DNA from: Pseudoneurospora amorphoporcata
Lineage: Eukaryota > Ascomycota > Sordariomycetes > Sordariales > Sordariaceae
Length of the DNA stretch: 64,000 nt
Direction of reading: 5' to 3'
Assembly (NCBI GenBank): GCA_033297205.1
Contig: MU859117.1
Location: 39,280-103,279, forward strand
Of the stretch, positions 1 to 10,475 are shown piece by piece. Positions within the stretch are counted from its first letter, which is position 1. Every line of letters begins with the position of its first letter. A program made the position numbers and the translations under genes. The notes beneath the pieces are model-generated. The model was given only the letters and a program-made list of their open reading frames with translations, made no database searches and had not been told where the DNA came from.

Positions 1-1485
1 CCTTGTCTTTCAGATGGGCAGAGCCTCTCCTTATTACCAGGGTCGCATCTGAGACTGCATCGTTTGGTGCATCAAGTCCCATTGCTTTTTTTCCATCACA
101 ATGTGTTAACTCTTGTTTGGCGGCGGGCTTCTATTCTGATTACACATCGTCAACATCGGGAGGGTTGTTTTGAGGTATTTATGTGCAAATTGAGAATAGC
201 GCGAGGCAAACTTTAGAGAAAAGGGTCAGAAAGGCTGGGCTGGCATAGGGAAAGCAGAGAAAGAGCAAAGTGATATGATTTCTTTACTGTTCCCCTTCTA
301 CCTCCCCTTGCGCCTTAGCATGGAGCTTCCTTGTCCAGCCAGCGGCAGCGGGAAGGTAGGGGAAGTCCAGGGGACAGGCATGCATCTTGGATGGGAGGAA
401 CACATGTTTTTTTTGGGCGGCATATCAAGGGTGCATCAACTTTGCGCTGAGCGAAGAAAGAAGATAGGGAAATGAGAGCGAAGAAAAGGGGCAACGGAAA
501 GCATGGGTAAGGGTTTATTACGGACACGAGCAGGAAACCTGAAATACCTGAGTTAACTTGTACGGGGCACAACAGGCAGGCGGGCAGGTTCCACTCTTTT
601 TTGCATTGGGGCATCACATCATCTCGGAAGACAACTACTACTATTTGTAAGACATGCAAGCATACTGGGAGTCCTTTAAATTGTTTTTGAAACGGCGGCG
701 GCGGTGACCACAACTTCCGCTGGTTTGGTCTTGATGTCAATACATATTTCTTTTTCTCTTCATGTCAATATTTCTTACTCAAGCCTGTTTTGGCTTCGGG
801 TTGGGACTCTTGGGCTCCCAGTTTCTTGGTTTAGTTCTAGGTACCAATCCAAGCGTACTACTACCTACCACTTTGTGTAATTTTGCTTCTTGTCGGACTT
901 GTTCCGGATTAAAAGTGGCATAAGCAAAAAGTAAAGATCCAGAATTGTTGACGATCAGCGACAGTGTGATGTGTCGACAGACACCTACAAAATTATTTAC
1001 GTTCGTTCGACAGCCGCCAAGATCCGGTGGTCAGGGGCATGTAAACAAATGGACAAGAATTGAGTGATTGATAGCAAGCACGGGCAGCTCCGTCCAGGTC
1101 TAGTTTCAGGTTCATTATATTCATCCCAACCTGATACGAATACCCGTTCCTTATATATAAGCTTTGTGAGAAATTGGGGTTTGGATAATGTAGACACGGT
1201 CTCTATAACATACCACCCATCAACAATCAATGTCAGAGTAGGTGGGTGGGTGGCATGAACCGACAAGGAAGCAAAGAAGATGCGATGATAGTAGTAGTGA
1301 GTAATAACAACTGGTACTAAACGCCATGCCCATGCATATATTTTACTTGCTCGATATCAGATAAAAAGAATCTAAACCGCCACGTCAACCGGCTCATAGG
1401 CCTACTCCTATCCCTTTCGCCTACGTCGTTGATATTACGCTTGAAGAATTCAATAACCACTGTTTGTTTGTTGTAGATAGGTAAC

Positions 1486-1572
<87 letters not shown>

Positions 1573-1797
1573 ATGATATGGTGGTAACAAAGCCAGATCA
1601 GAGGAAAAATAAGTTATAGGATGTAAAAAGAATGACGTGAAAGGACTATACCAACCAGTACTAGTAGACCGAAAACGCCTTGCTCGCCCAGTTAATCAGG
1701 GAAAAGCTCACCCCATCCCATACATCCCACCAAGGTAGGGCAGGTCGAGGCAAGCAGAAGAGAAGAAAAAACAGAAACATCCAAAGAATTGATATAC
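1..1797. other. Intergenic; downstream flank of the palmitoyltransferase gene
   Basis: No convincing coding exon was seen. Open frames here (for example about 315-740 on the minus strand) are low-complexity and resemble no family I know. The last part should hold the 3' UTR of the minus-strand palmitoyltransferase gene. The notable content is an 84-nt run of A, listed separately. Confidence 0.5.
1488..1571. repeat. 84-nt homopolymer A tract
   Basis: The plus strand is uninterrupted A over these 84 bases, flanked by ordinary mixed sequence. It lies about 230 bp past the stop codon of the minus-strand palmitoyltransferase gene, where it would be transcribed as poly(U) if the 3' UTR reaches it. 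No reverse-transcriptase or retroelement remnant is visible upstream. Confidence 0.95.
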
Positions 1798-3741
1798 TCA
1801 ATCCACACCATCATCATTCGACCTCCTCTCCCCATTCCTTACCTCCCCAGCGTGACCACCAAAGCCCCCTCGAGGACTGATAGGACTAATCGGGCTCCTC
1901 GCTCCCCCCGGACGTTCATGCGCAAGCAACCCTACCCCCCTGGCGCTGGCACCGGCGGAGCGACCCCATCTCCCGTTTGTCACCACATTCAGGGCATTTT
2001 GCTCCACTTCGTCCTGCTTTCGGCCAGCATCTTGGAAGTAGTCCTCGTCGTCATCGTCATCGTCAAGGTCAACTTCGTCTTCTACTATCAGAGTACGGCC
2101 TGCTGGACTCAGTCTGCTCATAGCGACGTCGTGTTTGCCGTATATTATTGGTTCCTCATCGGCGTACATGTTCGGGTCGCGGCCTAGGATTCGGTCGGCT
2201 TTGCTTGGCGTGCGTCGCGAGGGGGTAAATGAAGGGCCACTAGAGGTGTTGCTACGTTGTGTTTGTGACTGTTGCTGAGAGGGCGACAGGTAGTTACGTC
2301 CCGCACCACTTTGTTGTGGTTGGTGTTGTTGTTGGTGGTATGTGGACGTATATACGGGGGTGACATCGTCGTCGTCAGCTGGGCCCCATCCCGCTTGTCG
2401 CTCCCGCTGTCGTTGCTCCTCGCGCTCCCGAGCGATGCGATCGCGGGCCTCGAGCCACTTCGGATTCGGCTCCCAGCTCCAACCGTCACCCAGAGTGGTG
2501 CATACAGGGAAGGGCCATAGCCAGGCGTTAGTTCCAAAGAGATGGAGCAGGTTGCGCCGCCACCCGAGATCGAAAGCATGCGGCAGCTTGGTCGAGTCCT
2601 GCTCGTCCAAGTATTCTTCGTAGCGTTTGCGCGCGCGGATGCGCTCCATCTCGTCATAGGTGAAGCGGCGGGAGCCGGCCTGGAGTTCGGGGTTGTGCTG
2701 GGCGGTTATATCGTTTTGTAGTGATGAGCCCGAAGGAGTCGTGATGCGCCGCAGCTCTTCACCTTCCTCCGGTCGTGTGACTCCGGGGATGGCGTTCTGG
2801 TGGATATCTAGTAGCTGCTGTCCATATTTGGGCAGCGCAATACCTTGGCCGGGCGTATGCTGGTTGACGTAGGTCCTTTGCATCGATTCGCGGAGCGGAG
2901 AGAGATAGCGCGTTTTCTCCAGGCATTCGATGGTGGTCTGTCCGCGGGAGGCCAGGTAAATATGCCACCCACAGAAAGCGCTAAGGACGATACCGATGAT
3001 GCCGGATATGACGGAAAGCATGATATAATTGATGGGCATAAGTGTTTCGACGTAGGTGGTGTTGCTCATAATCTCCTCCCATACCCACGCGCCCGATCCG
3101 GCAAAGCTGACCCAGCAGAAGAGCGAAGTATAGGAGAGAAACAGCAAAAAGGCCTTGTGGTTGCGCAGGCCAACGCAGGTTGCAAGCCATGGGCAGTGAT
3201 GGTCCATTTTCAGGACGCAGCGGCGGCAGGTCGAGCAGTGATGGGCGCGGTCGGGCTTTCGTGCCTGGCACTTTTTGCAAAATCGGAATTCGCCATTGGA
3301 CTTGACGGTAAAGGAGGTGGCAGTAGGGGGTGCTTGTGTAGGGAGGGTACTGTAGCCATGCTCGTTGGTGGTGCTCCCGGGCGAGGTAAAGACGGCGTAT
3401 GTATAGCAACAGTTGGCAAGGAGGTAGAGAACGACGGCGACAAAGGCATAGGACTTGCCTGTGAGAGAGGGAACAATATGGTCAGCAGGCGCACCAGCGA
3501 TGTTGAGACGGGAAGAGCTACCTAGCCAAGTGACGCCAGATGGGGTCGTACTAAGCGAGACATCCACATAAACGGCCCAACCTGTTATACTGTAAACGAA
3601 GGCGAGGGGAAAGTAGGTGACGCATGTGCAGCAGTAGCGCTCGAGTTTCCTAGCCCAACGGCGCGCCATGGTGGTTGGTGAGGAAGAAGGGGGATCGAGG
3701 GCGGTCGAGGTGGAAGACGTTGTGTATGGCGTCGCGTCCAT
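1798..3741 (-). CDS. pfa3: DHHC palmitoyltransferase, PFA3-like
   Basis: Protein S-acyltransferase. The PFA3 family palmitoylates Vac8 at the fungal vacuole and supports vacuole fusion. Proposed exons are complement(3522..3741) and complement(1798..3458), giving 626 aa. The intron (3459-3521) is 63 nt, a multiple of three without a stop, so the frame stays open if it is retained; removing it joins WLG to KSYAF. Hydrophobic segments lie near residues 42-60 and 77-97. A Cys-rich domain (about 133-180) holds FCKKC, HHCSTC and the catalytic DHHC at 159-162, followed by two more membrane segments at about 183-205 and 220-245. The roughly 300-residue tail is polar, with Gln-rich and Asp-rich runs. 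An internal ATG at 3669 (MARRW) has a stronger start context (CACCATGGC) and could be the true start. Confidence 0.9.
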   Translation of the reverse strand: MDATPYTTSSTSTALDPPSSSPTTMARRWARKLERYCCTCVTYFPLAFVYSITGWAVYVDVSLSTTPSGVTWLGSSSRLNIAGAPADHIVPSLTGKSYAFVAVVLYLLANCCYTYAVFTSPGSTTNEHGYSTLPTQAPPTATSFTVKSNGEFRFCKKCQARKPDRAHHCSTCRRCVLKMDHHCPWLATCVGLRNHKAFLLFLSYTSLFCWVSFAGSGAWVWEEIMSNTTYVETLMPINYIMLSVISGIIGIVLSAFCGWHIYLASRGQTTIECLEKTRYLSPLRESMQRTYVNQHTPGQGIALPKYGQQLLDIHQNAIPGVTRPEEGEELRRITTPSGSSLQNDITAQHNPELQAGSRRFTYDEMERIRARKRYEEYLDEQDSTKLPHAFDLGWRRNLLHLFGTNAWLWPFPVCTTLGDGWSWEPNPKWLEARDRIAREREEQRQRERQAGWGPADDDDVTPVYTSTYHQQQHQPQQSGAGRNYLSPSQQQSQTQRSNTSSGPSFTPSRRTPSKADRILGRDPNMYADEEPIIYGKHDVAMSRLSPAGRTLIVEDEVDLDDDDDDEDYFQDAGRKQDEVEQNALNVVTNGRWGRSAGASARGVGLLAHERPGGARSPISPISPRGGFGGHAGEVRNGERRSNDDGVD

Positions 3742-5570
3742 CAAGGATCATGTCTCTGTAAGACGCAGTCGCGATGTTGTGGAGTACAAGGCAAGGTGGT
3801 GATGGCTCGAAAGATTGCGTGGTGTATTGGATGGAACGATTGCCGGATGAACCGTGGTCGGGTCGGGTCTTCGTTTAGCTCGTTTCGAGGCTTGGGAGGT
3901 TTAAGAGGCCGTGATCGCGAATCGAGGCTATCGCCGGTCCATCGTCAGGGGGATGTCGAGATGCGAATCTGCAGTCTCTGGTGGCGAGACAGGATGGACG
4001 GTGGAAACGTGGAAGACGGGGGAGCGCAAGAGGCTGCTACTTCGGGAAAAGACTGAAGAAAGTGAAGTTGGCCGAGGTGGGTGGATGTCGAAAGTCGAAA
4101 CATCGGTGGCCCAGGGACTCCCGGGATGGCAAACAGCCATGCAGGGGGGCACCTCCATCCGCAATCAGCCTCAACAGGGCCCTCGCAACCAATCAGAACC
4201 AGAGCAGCTAGTGGTTCTCAAAAGAACCCTTGTTCGTTGGTGCTGGAATGGGATGCTGTTGCATTCTGATGTCGAGGTACCGAACGTTGGCGAACTGCGG
4301 CTATCATCGCACGTTTCAACAAAGAATGAAGACAAACGACGTTGGCGTGCCATGTCCATTGTAGGACCGGCCTCTAGCTCACCAACTACAAAGTATCATT
4401 CCCAACTGCTCAACCGCCCTTGGACTTTGTCAACTTCTTCCGTCTGGTCGTAGGCCAATAATGCGACCAGATGAAATGAGTTGCAGGACCAACTTTACTT
4501 GATTACTTAAAGTGACTTCACAAGCTTTGGATGACCGGCTTGTCAGGGGTAAGTTGGCAGTTGCAGCGATCCACTGTAAATTAAACGGTGGGGTCTCGCA
4601 TCAAAAGAACAGACGTCGAATTTCCTTTATTTTTTGCCTCGTGGGCAGATATGCAAAGCATCACGGTCTACCGTGATCCGCTCATGGTTCAAGCTCAAAT
4701 CGCGGGCTAACGCCACTCCTGGACGTTGCGGTGACACTGGAAGTCTTTTGTGATGAAATATTCGGCAGTACGCTCTGTGAACCCTTTGCCGAACCGCTGC
4801 TGAAACGCATGCAGACGGCCCGTGCACCGCTGATGATGTCGTCCGGTACCTTACTCCGCCAATGGTGCTCCACTGAAACCCCGCCCGGGAGGCTAACGGT
4901 TCCGGACTTCCGGCAGCGGCCCGGTGCAGTTCAGTCCCAAGGTCCGTCTCGGTTTTCCGAAATTCCTCTCTCCAGTTTGATAGTCTTTTCTGTAGGGACA
5001 GGCCTTATTTTGAAATATTTGGAAAGAGCACGACAACACCGTGCAATAATGCCAAATCAGTGCCTGAGGAAGCTGGCATGGTGGGCATCACGGAAGGCGG
5101 TCCCTGAGTGCGGGGGGAACTTGGAATTGAGTTGACCAGGAGACAGCTGAGGTGCTACGTAATTGCAAGGTGTCCAGTCAGCAGCCATGCAACAGCGGCC
5201 CTTACCACTTGCTACAGTGACCGCAGTCGCAAACCGCGACCGCAACCGGTCAACTTCAGATTCAGTTCCCTTCGCCATCAACACCACTCTTTAACATCAA
5301 CACCCAAATTATTTCCATCGCCTATACCCTGAATACAGCTTGGATTTTGCATCTCGTGTAAAATATTTCGATAGTCGTCTATATACAAGAAAGCAGTCCT
5401 GGTTTCGATCGACCGAGACAACCCATTGAGGCCTTGCCACGATACCTTTACCACCAAGGACTGCCCGTTGCCGTAGGCAGTTGCACAGCTTCCGGACGAC
5501 CCAATCCTTGAGCATCTCAGCATTTAGAAGCATCGTTTAGCATCAAAGAAATAGGGGAACCACCAGCAAA
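3742..5570. promoter_or_regulatory. Divergent promoter region between the palmitoyltransferase and E2 genes
   Basis: About 1.8 kb separates two divergently transcribed genes, so both promoters should lie here. A CCAAT box is readable on the plus strand at 4189-4193. The open frames inside are short and resemble nothing known. Confidence 0.5.
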
Positions 5571-6593
5571 ATGGCAACACCAAAGTTCAACTCCAAATCG
5601 CCAACCATCCGTCGTATCCGTATGTTCCTCATTCGTTATCCCCTACTCTGCTGCTAGACTCCAGGACTGACACTCACTCAACCCATCATAGTCCGCGAAG
5701 CCCAAGAAATATCCGCCTCACCTTCTCCCGATTACACAGCCACCCCTCTCGAATCCGATCTCTTCGAATGGCACTTCACCCTCCGGGGGCCCCCTAATTC
5801 GGTCTACGCCGATGGCATCTACCACGGCCGCATCGTTCTCCCACAAGCCTACCCGCTACGACCTCCATCCTTCCGCTTCGTCACACCTTCCGGGCGCTTC
5901 GAAGCCAACCGCGAGATTTGTCTTTCTATCAGTGGTCACCACGAGGAGACATGGCAGCCCGCCTGGGGAGTGCGCACCGCGCTGGTCGCCTTGCGCTCCT
6001 TCATGGAGACAGACCCCAAGGGGCAGCTGGGCGGTCTTGATGCGACCGATGATGTGCGCAAGCGCATGGCGACCGAGTCGAAGGCGTGGAAGTGCCAGGC
6101 ATGCGGGAAGACAAACGAGGAGATCATTCGGGAGTGCGAGGAGGCGGCCAAGGAACATGAAGGAGAAGGTCAGGCCGAAGTTGAAGTGCCGAGTGACTTG
6201 AAGATGGGGTGGCGGGACGAGATGGACAAGAACAGTGGTGCGGCGGCGGCATCAGAGTCTAGCGCGCAACAAGGCGAGGAGGTTGCTGAAAGTGCAGAGC
6301 TGGCCGAGGGTTTCGTACAAACGGTGCCTTTGCCGCCGGTGCCACAGCCCGAGCCGGCAGGGACTTCATCTTCTTCCTCGGTTCCAGCACAACCAGGGCA
6401 GGGTGTGCCACAGCCGACGAGGACGATCCCTCTGCCTGCACAATTCAATCCTCATCCTCAGCTTATGATGCAGCACCGTCAACCACCGCAGGTCAGGGTT
6501 AGTAACGACGAGGTGACGTTCTGGGTAGACAGGTTGATTGTGGTCCTATCCATCGCCCTCGCTGCTATGATCCTCAAAGTTTTTCTGGCATAG
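5571..6593 (+). CDS. Tail-anchored E2 ubiquitin-conjugating enzyme (UBE2J1/Ubc6 class)
   Basis: ER-membrane ubiquitin-conjugating enzyme expected to act in ER-associated degradation. Exons 5571..5619 and 5692..6593 give 316 aa. The 72-nt intron (GTATGT...CATAG) splits the Leu codon in RRILREAQ. The UBC fold covers about residues 8-155. The catalytic Cys is C93 in EICLSISGHHEETW; this variant motif, with no canonical HPN, is typical of UBE2J1 rather than classical E2s. WQPAW and RTALVALRSFM follow as in UBE2J1. A Pro/Ser-rich linker leads to a C-terminal hydrophobic anchor of about 20 residues ending KVFLA, which is the tail-anchor signature. The start sits in context CAAAATGGCA. UBE2J2-type is the alternative, but the sequence favours UBE2J1. 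Confidence 0.93.
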
Positions 6594-7049
6594 CTGCCAT
6601 GGTTCTTGGGGTATATGCGCCATAGCCTTTGGGCTTATGCAGCGCTACTCTGGTTAGTTCCTTTTTTCGAAGGTTACACATGTGGAATTCGGCGTTTTTG
6701 GGCGGGCACAAGGATCAAAGGATGGATTATGGATATGGAAGGGCGTTTTACTACGAGATTGAACTTCTCATAGCGATAAGTGGGCTTGTTTGTTGGAATA
6801 CCAACGTTTTTGTTTTTCAACACAGAAGATGTATCACGGATTTGGCACTACGAGACAACGAGGATTTTGCGTACATATATCTTTAGCTTATCAGTAATAA
6901 TGGTATGGTCGGGTGTCACACACACCTATGACAGGCAGCACGATCATATTCATCGCATCATCACTACCTATTACTCTTAAGAACACACAGATCCCAAACA
7001 ACCCGATGACAAGGGACACATGTAAGCCTTATTTTGCCAGCAGTCTACC
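6594..7049. other. Intergenic; 3' flank of the E2 gene and upstream of 5S rRNA
   Basis: It should contain the 3' UTR of the E2 gene and, at its right end, the upstream element of the 5S rRNA gene. No coding exon was recognised. Confidence 0.5.
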
Positions 7050-7168
7050 ACATACGACCATACCTACTGGAAAACTCGGGATCCCGTCCGCTCTCCCATA
7101 GATAAGTCAGTGAGGGCCAGACTAGTAGTTGGGTCGGTGACGACCAGCGAATCCCTGGTGTTGTATGT
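7050..7168 (+). rRNA. 5S ribosomal RNA
   Basis: The sequence begins ACATACGACCATACC, contains GTAGTTGGGTCGGTGACGACC and ends AATCCCTGGTGTTGTATG. The two ends pair (ACATAC with GTATGT), as in eukaryotic 5S rRNA. A run of eight T follows directly as a Pol III terminator. The core carries the AGTAGTTGGGT internal-promoter block of fungal 5S genes. Neurospora and relatives scatter about a hundred single 5S genes through the genome instead of placing them in rDNA, and some differ from the major alpha sequence. The CCTACTGGAAAACTCGGGAT segment suggests one of the non-alpha variants. Confidence 0.95.
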
Positions 7169-7175
7169 TTTTTTT
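7168..7175 (+). terminator. RNA polymerase III T-run terminator of the 5S gene
   Basis: Eight consecutive T residues immediately after the 5S sequence. Confidence 0.8.
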
Positions 7176-8523
7176 CTTAATTTTTTTGTTTCTTTTATTA
7201 TGTTACTTCACGTCAACGCTTCTTCTTCCTTTTCCATCCTTTGCATCCCCTAATTTTTGGGGGTTGTGTGTGTTGGGGTACGTGGTCGAGGTGGTGTTGT
7301 TGCCTAGTCATATGTATAAATAAATAAAGACACACTGCCACCCACGTGGACCAGTCTCAACTTCTTTCGTGGCTGGTTGGACAACTTAACTGTCTTTTTG
7401 GACATAGCATATGTGAAGAAGAGAAATAGAGTTGTCGAACTAATGGCGAGAGCTCAGCTTGTGAACTTGTGGGAGGAGGGAACTTAAAAGGCCACAAGGG
7501 GGTGGAGGTAGCTGGCAGAGTTGACCATTTAAGGTGTCTGACTGTTGCCAGTTAGGGTTAACAAGACTAGGTACAGAAATTGATGAGGGTTTGAGAAGAG
7601 AGGGAGATAGATATATTTGGACTCTTATCTCGTTTGTCTATTGGTCTTACATAAACTGTATCATTTAACGTGATGAAACACCCGTGTGTTATGTATAGTG
7701 CGAGAGAAGAAGAGTCAATGTTGGAACGGAATTATGAAGGATGACCATGAATGATCAACTTATGACCAGCTCAAAATGTGGCACAGTGGTATTCGCTATG
7801 TACAAATTGCAATGCATCTCTCTCTCTCTCTCTCTCTCTCTCCCTCCCCCCTTTCCCATTTCATCCCAACTTGAAGAACTATAGTTAGCCCCTCTCGGAA
7901 CCTCCTTTTCTTCCATTTTACTTGTAACAGCATCCGTCTGTCTGTCCGTACAGCATGCCCGCCATATCCCATACCCGTCTACTCCTCGCTGTGACCTTGT
8001 TGAAGTTGTGACAAAGCAAAAATAAAGCAAAAAAACTAAGGCAAATTGGCGTGATGCGAAAAAAAAGAGCAGAATTCAACTCCCGTCCATCCATGCCATG
8101 CCGTGCCAATGCATGCTAGCGAATTCAAACACCCCGCCTTTATCCATTCTTTCCTTACCACAAACGCCTTGTCTGGTCCGAGAAGCAAATCGACTCGCTG
8201 TAACCTCCGATACCACACCTGATCACAAGAAGAAAAAGAAAAAAAGAAAAAAAAAAAGAAAAAAGGAAAAGAAACACGTAAGAGGAGTCGCTGATGGTCG
8301 GGCTCCTTTATCTTAAAAGAGCAATAGAACATTAAAATGAAGTGTATGTCAAGCTCCAGATAATAAGAGCAATGTGAAGAAGTGGCGTGTTGTATAGATT
8401 GCGAGCACGCCGTAGCCAAGACGAGAAGAAGGGTCGATACCTCTTCGCACACTCTTGGGAAAATCGACGCCATCATAGCTGAGATCCTTCCACCGGTTGC
8501 GGGTTCCTTGTCCCTTCCCGTCA
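7176..8523. other. Intergenic with microsatellites; 3' flank of cdh1
   Basis: No gene recognised. It contains a (TC)14 microsatellite at 7817-7844 followed by a pyrimidine tract, and an A-rich GA/A tract at about 8228-8277. The right part should be the 3' UTR of the minus-strand Cdh1 gene. Confidence 0.5.
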
Positions 8524-10475
8524 TCATCGAATGACTCCCCAGTCACCTGAGCGCCCGCTGCCGCCTCCATCCATGTCGTGAATATTTTTCTTCGTGCTCT
8601 TGCCGAAGAGGTTCCAGAACCGCAACGTCTCGTCTCCGGCACCGGTCACAACCGTCTTCCCGTCGGGGCTCATGGCCAGGTACAACACCCGATAAGTGTG
8701 ACCTGTCAGGCTGGCGACTTGCGTCATCGAGGGGTACTTCCAGACTACTATCTGATTTTGGCTGTAACCGTGCGTCGAGACGATTTCGTTGGAGTTTTTG
8801 GACCAGGCAATGTTGCAGACCTGGCTGCCCGTGTCCACCTCGTTAAGTACCGTGCCGCGAACGGTGTCGTGAAAGATGATTCGTCTATCAGCCGTTCCGC
8901 CACCGGAAGCCAGGAGGCCGCGTTGATGTGGTGACCAGGCTATCGCCTTGACGGCTGCTGTATGGCCGGAATACTTCCATAGCGGCGTGTCTGAAAGCTT
9001 ATCCCACACCATCAACTTATTGTCGTTTCCTCCACTGGCAAGTTGGCCATCATCGCAATTCCATTTTAGACCACAGACTTCCTGCTTGTGACCAACCAGT
9101 TTCTTCAGCCACTGATCTGGCGCTCGGACGTCGCGGTGGTATATTAGACGATCCCGGGACCCTGATGTCAGAATGTGAGTGTTCCATGCCAATGCTCCCA
9201 CCCTGCCAGTATGGCCCGTCATCGTCCTTAGCCGTCTTGCTTTCTCAGCATCCCAGATTTGTACCAGTCCCTTGTGAGTACCGATAGCGAGATGTGTACC
9301 CTTTTGTATCCATGATACGCTTGCCACAGTATCGTCTTCCAACGTACATAGCTTGTTGACCCTGCTTGTTTGTGCGTTCCACATGTAGACGCTGGATCCC
9401 AAGCCAACACCCAGGACATTGGCGCTCCCCCAGTCGACTAGATTCAAGTAGTAGTCGTCTAGCAACTCAGGAGCGTCCAACACCTTATACGGAACCTTGC
9501 TGATCGCACGCGGCTGCTTTCGCGGGCTCAGTAACAGTTGTTGGCTCTTGTGTTTTATGGGTGAGAGACTATAGATCTCAGCCCGGGTGTCCAGGTTGAT
9601 GCCGTGTCGACTTTGTGGCGTCCTGGATGGAGTTGGATGGCCGCCAAGGCTAGCATGTCGTGGTGATAGATACGAGAACAGGTTCTTGTGAGGTGTGGAG
9701 GGGGTAAGGGTTGTTGGTGCTGCCGCGGCTGGGAGTCCATTCCGAGGAGGCGTCTGAGACCTTGTGCCCTCATGTAGATAACCCCGCGATGCTCTCCTAT
9801 GGTCTGGTGATAGAGACTCCGGGGCAATCTGTGGGACAGTATCCTCAAAAACTTCTTGTCGTAGCACAGTTGAGAACGTACGATTTGCTTCCTCAGCTGC
9901 GAAATTGTCAGCAAGACATTCTAGGATAAGAGCGGATCATGACTTTACTTTTCTGAAAATGAAGCTCTCCCTGCGGCGTGCGCCTTTTCTGTCTGGGCGT
10001 CGCGGGAGAGCCCTCTTCATGCAAGAGACTAAAACTGGCTTGCAAATCTTGACCAGACCGGGTGGGAATAAACCTGGCAAGAATGTCAGAGACTCCTGAA
10101 TGTGGATGAAGATACCACCCTCAGCAAGACATACCTATCACCGTTGATACGCTGTCGCTTCCTATGCGAACTTGGCCCTGGTGAATTCTGGCGTTGTTGA
10201 ATTTCCCGGCGCAAAGCGCTATCAATTGCTTCGACGTCCAAGTTGTTCACATGGTCCTCAGTTTTGGTTGGTGCCCGCCGTGGGTTCCTGGCAATCTCCG
10301 TCGGTGGTTCCTCGCGCGAGTTGCCTGAAAATGGTGGAGGAGGGGTTTGCAGTCTCGTCGACCTGGTTACTCTCGTTGTTGATGGGTGGGCTGCCTGGCG
10401 GCGGGTTTCATGGCTGGACCTTTTGGTACCGGCCGAATGTGCGGCGCGCCCGGAGACGTCGCCGGTGGTCACCAT
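8524..10475 (-). CDS. cdh1: APC/C activator Cdh1 (Fizzy-related WD40 protein)
   Basis: Substrate-recruiting activator of the anaphase-promoting complex in late mitosis and G1. Exons complement(10135..10475), complement(9949..10073) and complement(8524..9896) give 612 aa; the introns are 61 and 52 nt, the second with a GCTGAC branch site. The C-box DRFIPTR (residues 113-119) is formed only after splicing intron 1. KVLDAPELLDDYYLNLVDW introduces a seven-bladed WD40 propeller, with blades ending in WD-like motifs such as VQIWD and LMVWD. The protein ends in Ile-Arg, the APC3/APC6-binding tail. The C-terminal IR and sequence outside the C-box favour Cdh1 over Cdc20. The start context is CAAACATGG. 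The N-terminal 110 residues are basic and disordered with TP sites, as expected for CDK control. Confidence 0.94.

Noticed and set aside
1317..1574. Minus-strand frame beginning with poly-Phe
   Set aside because: The poly-Phe is only the antisense of the A84 homopolymer. No coding character beyond it.
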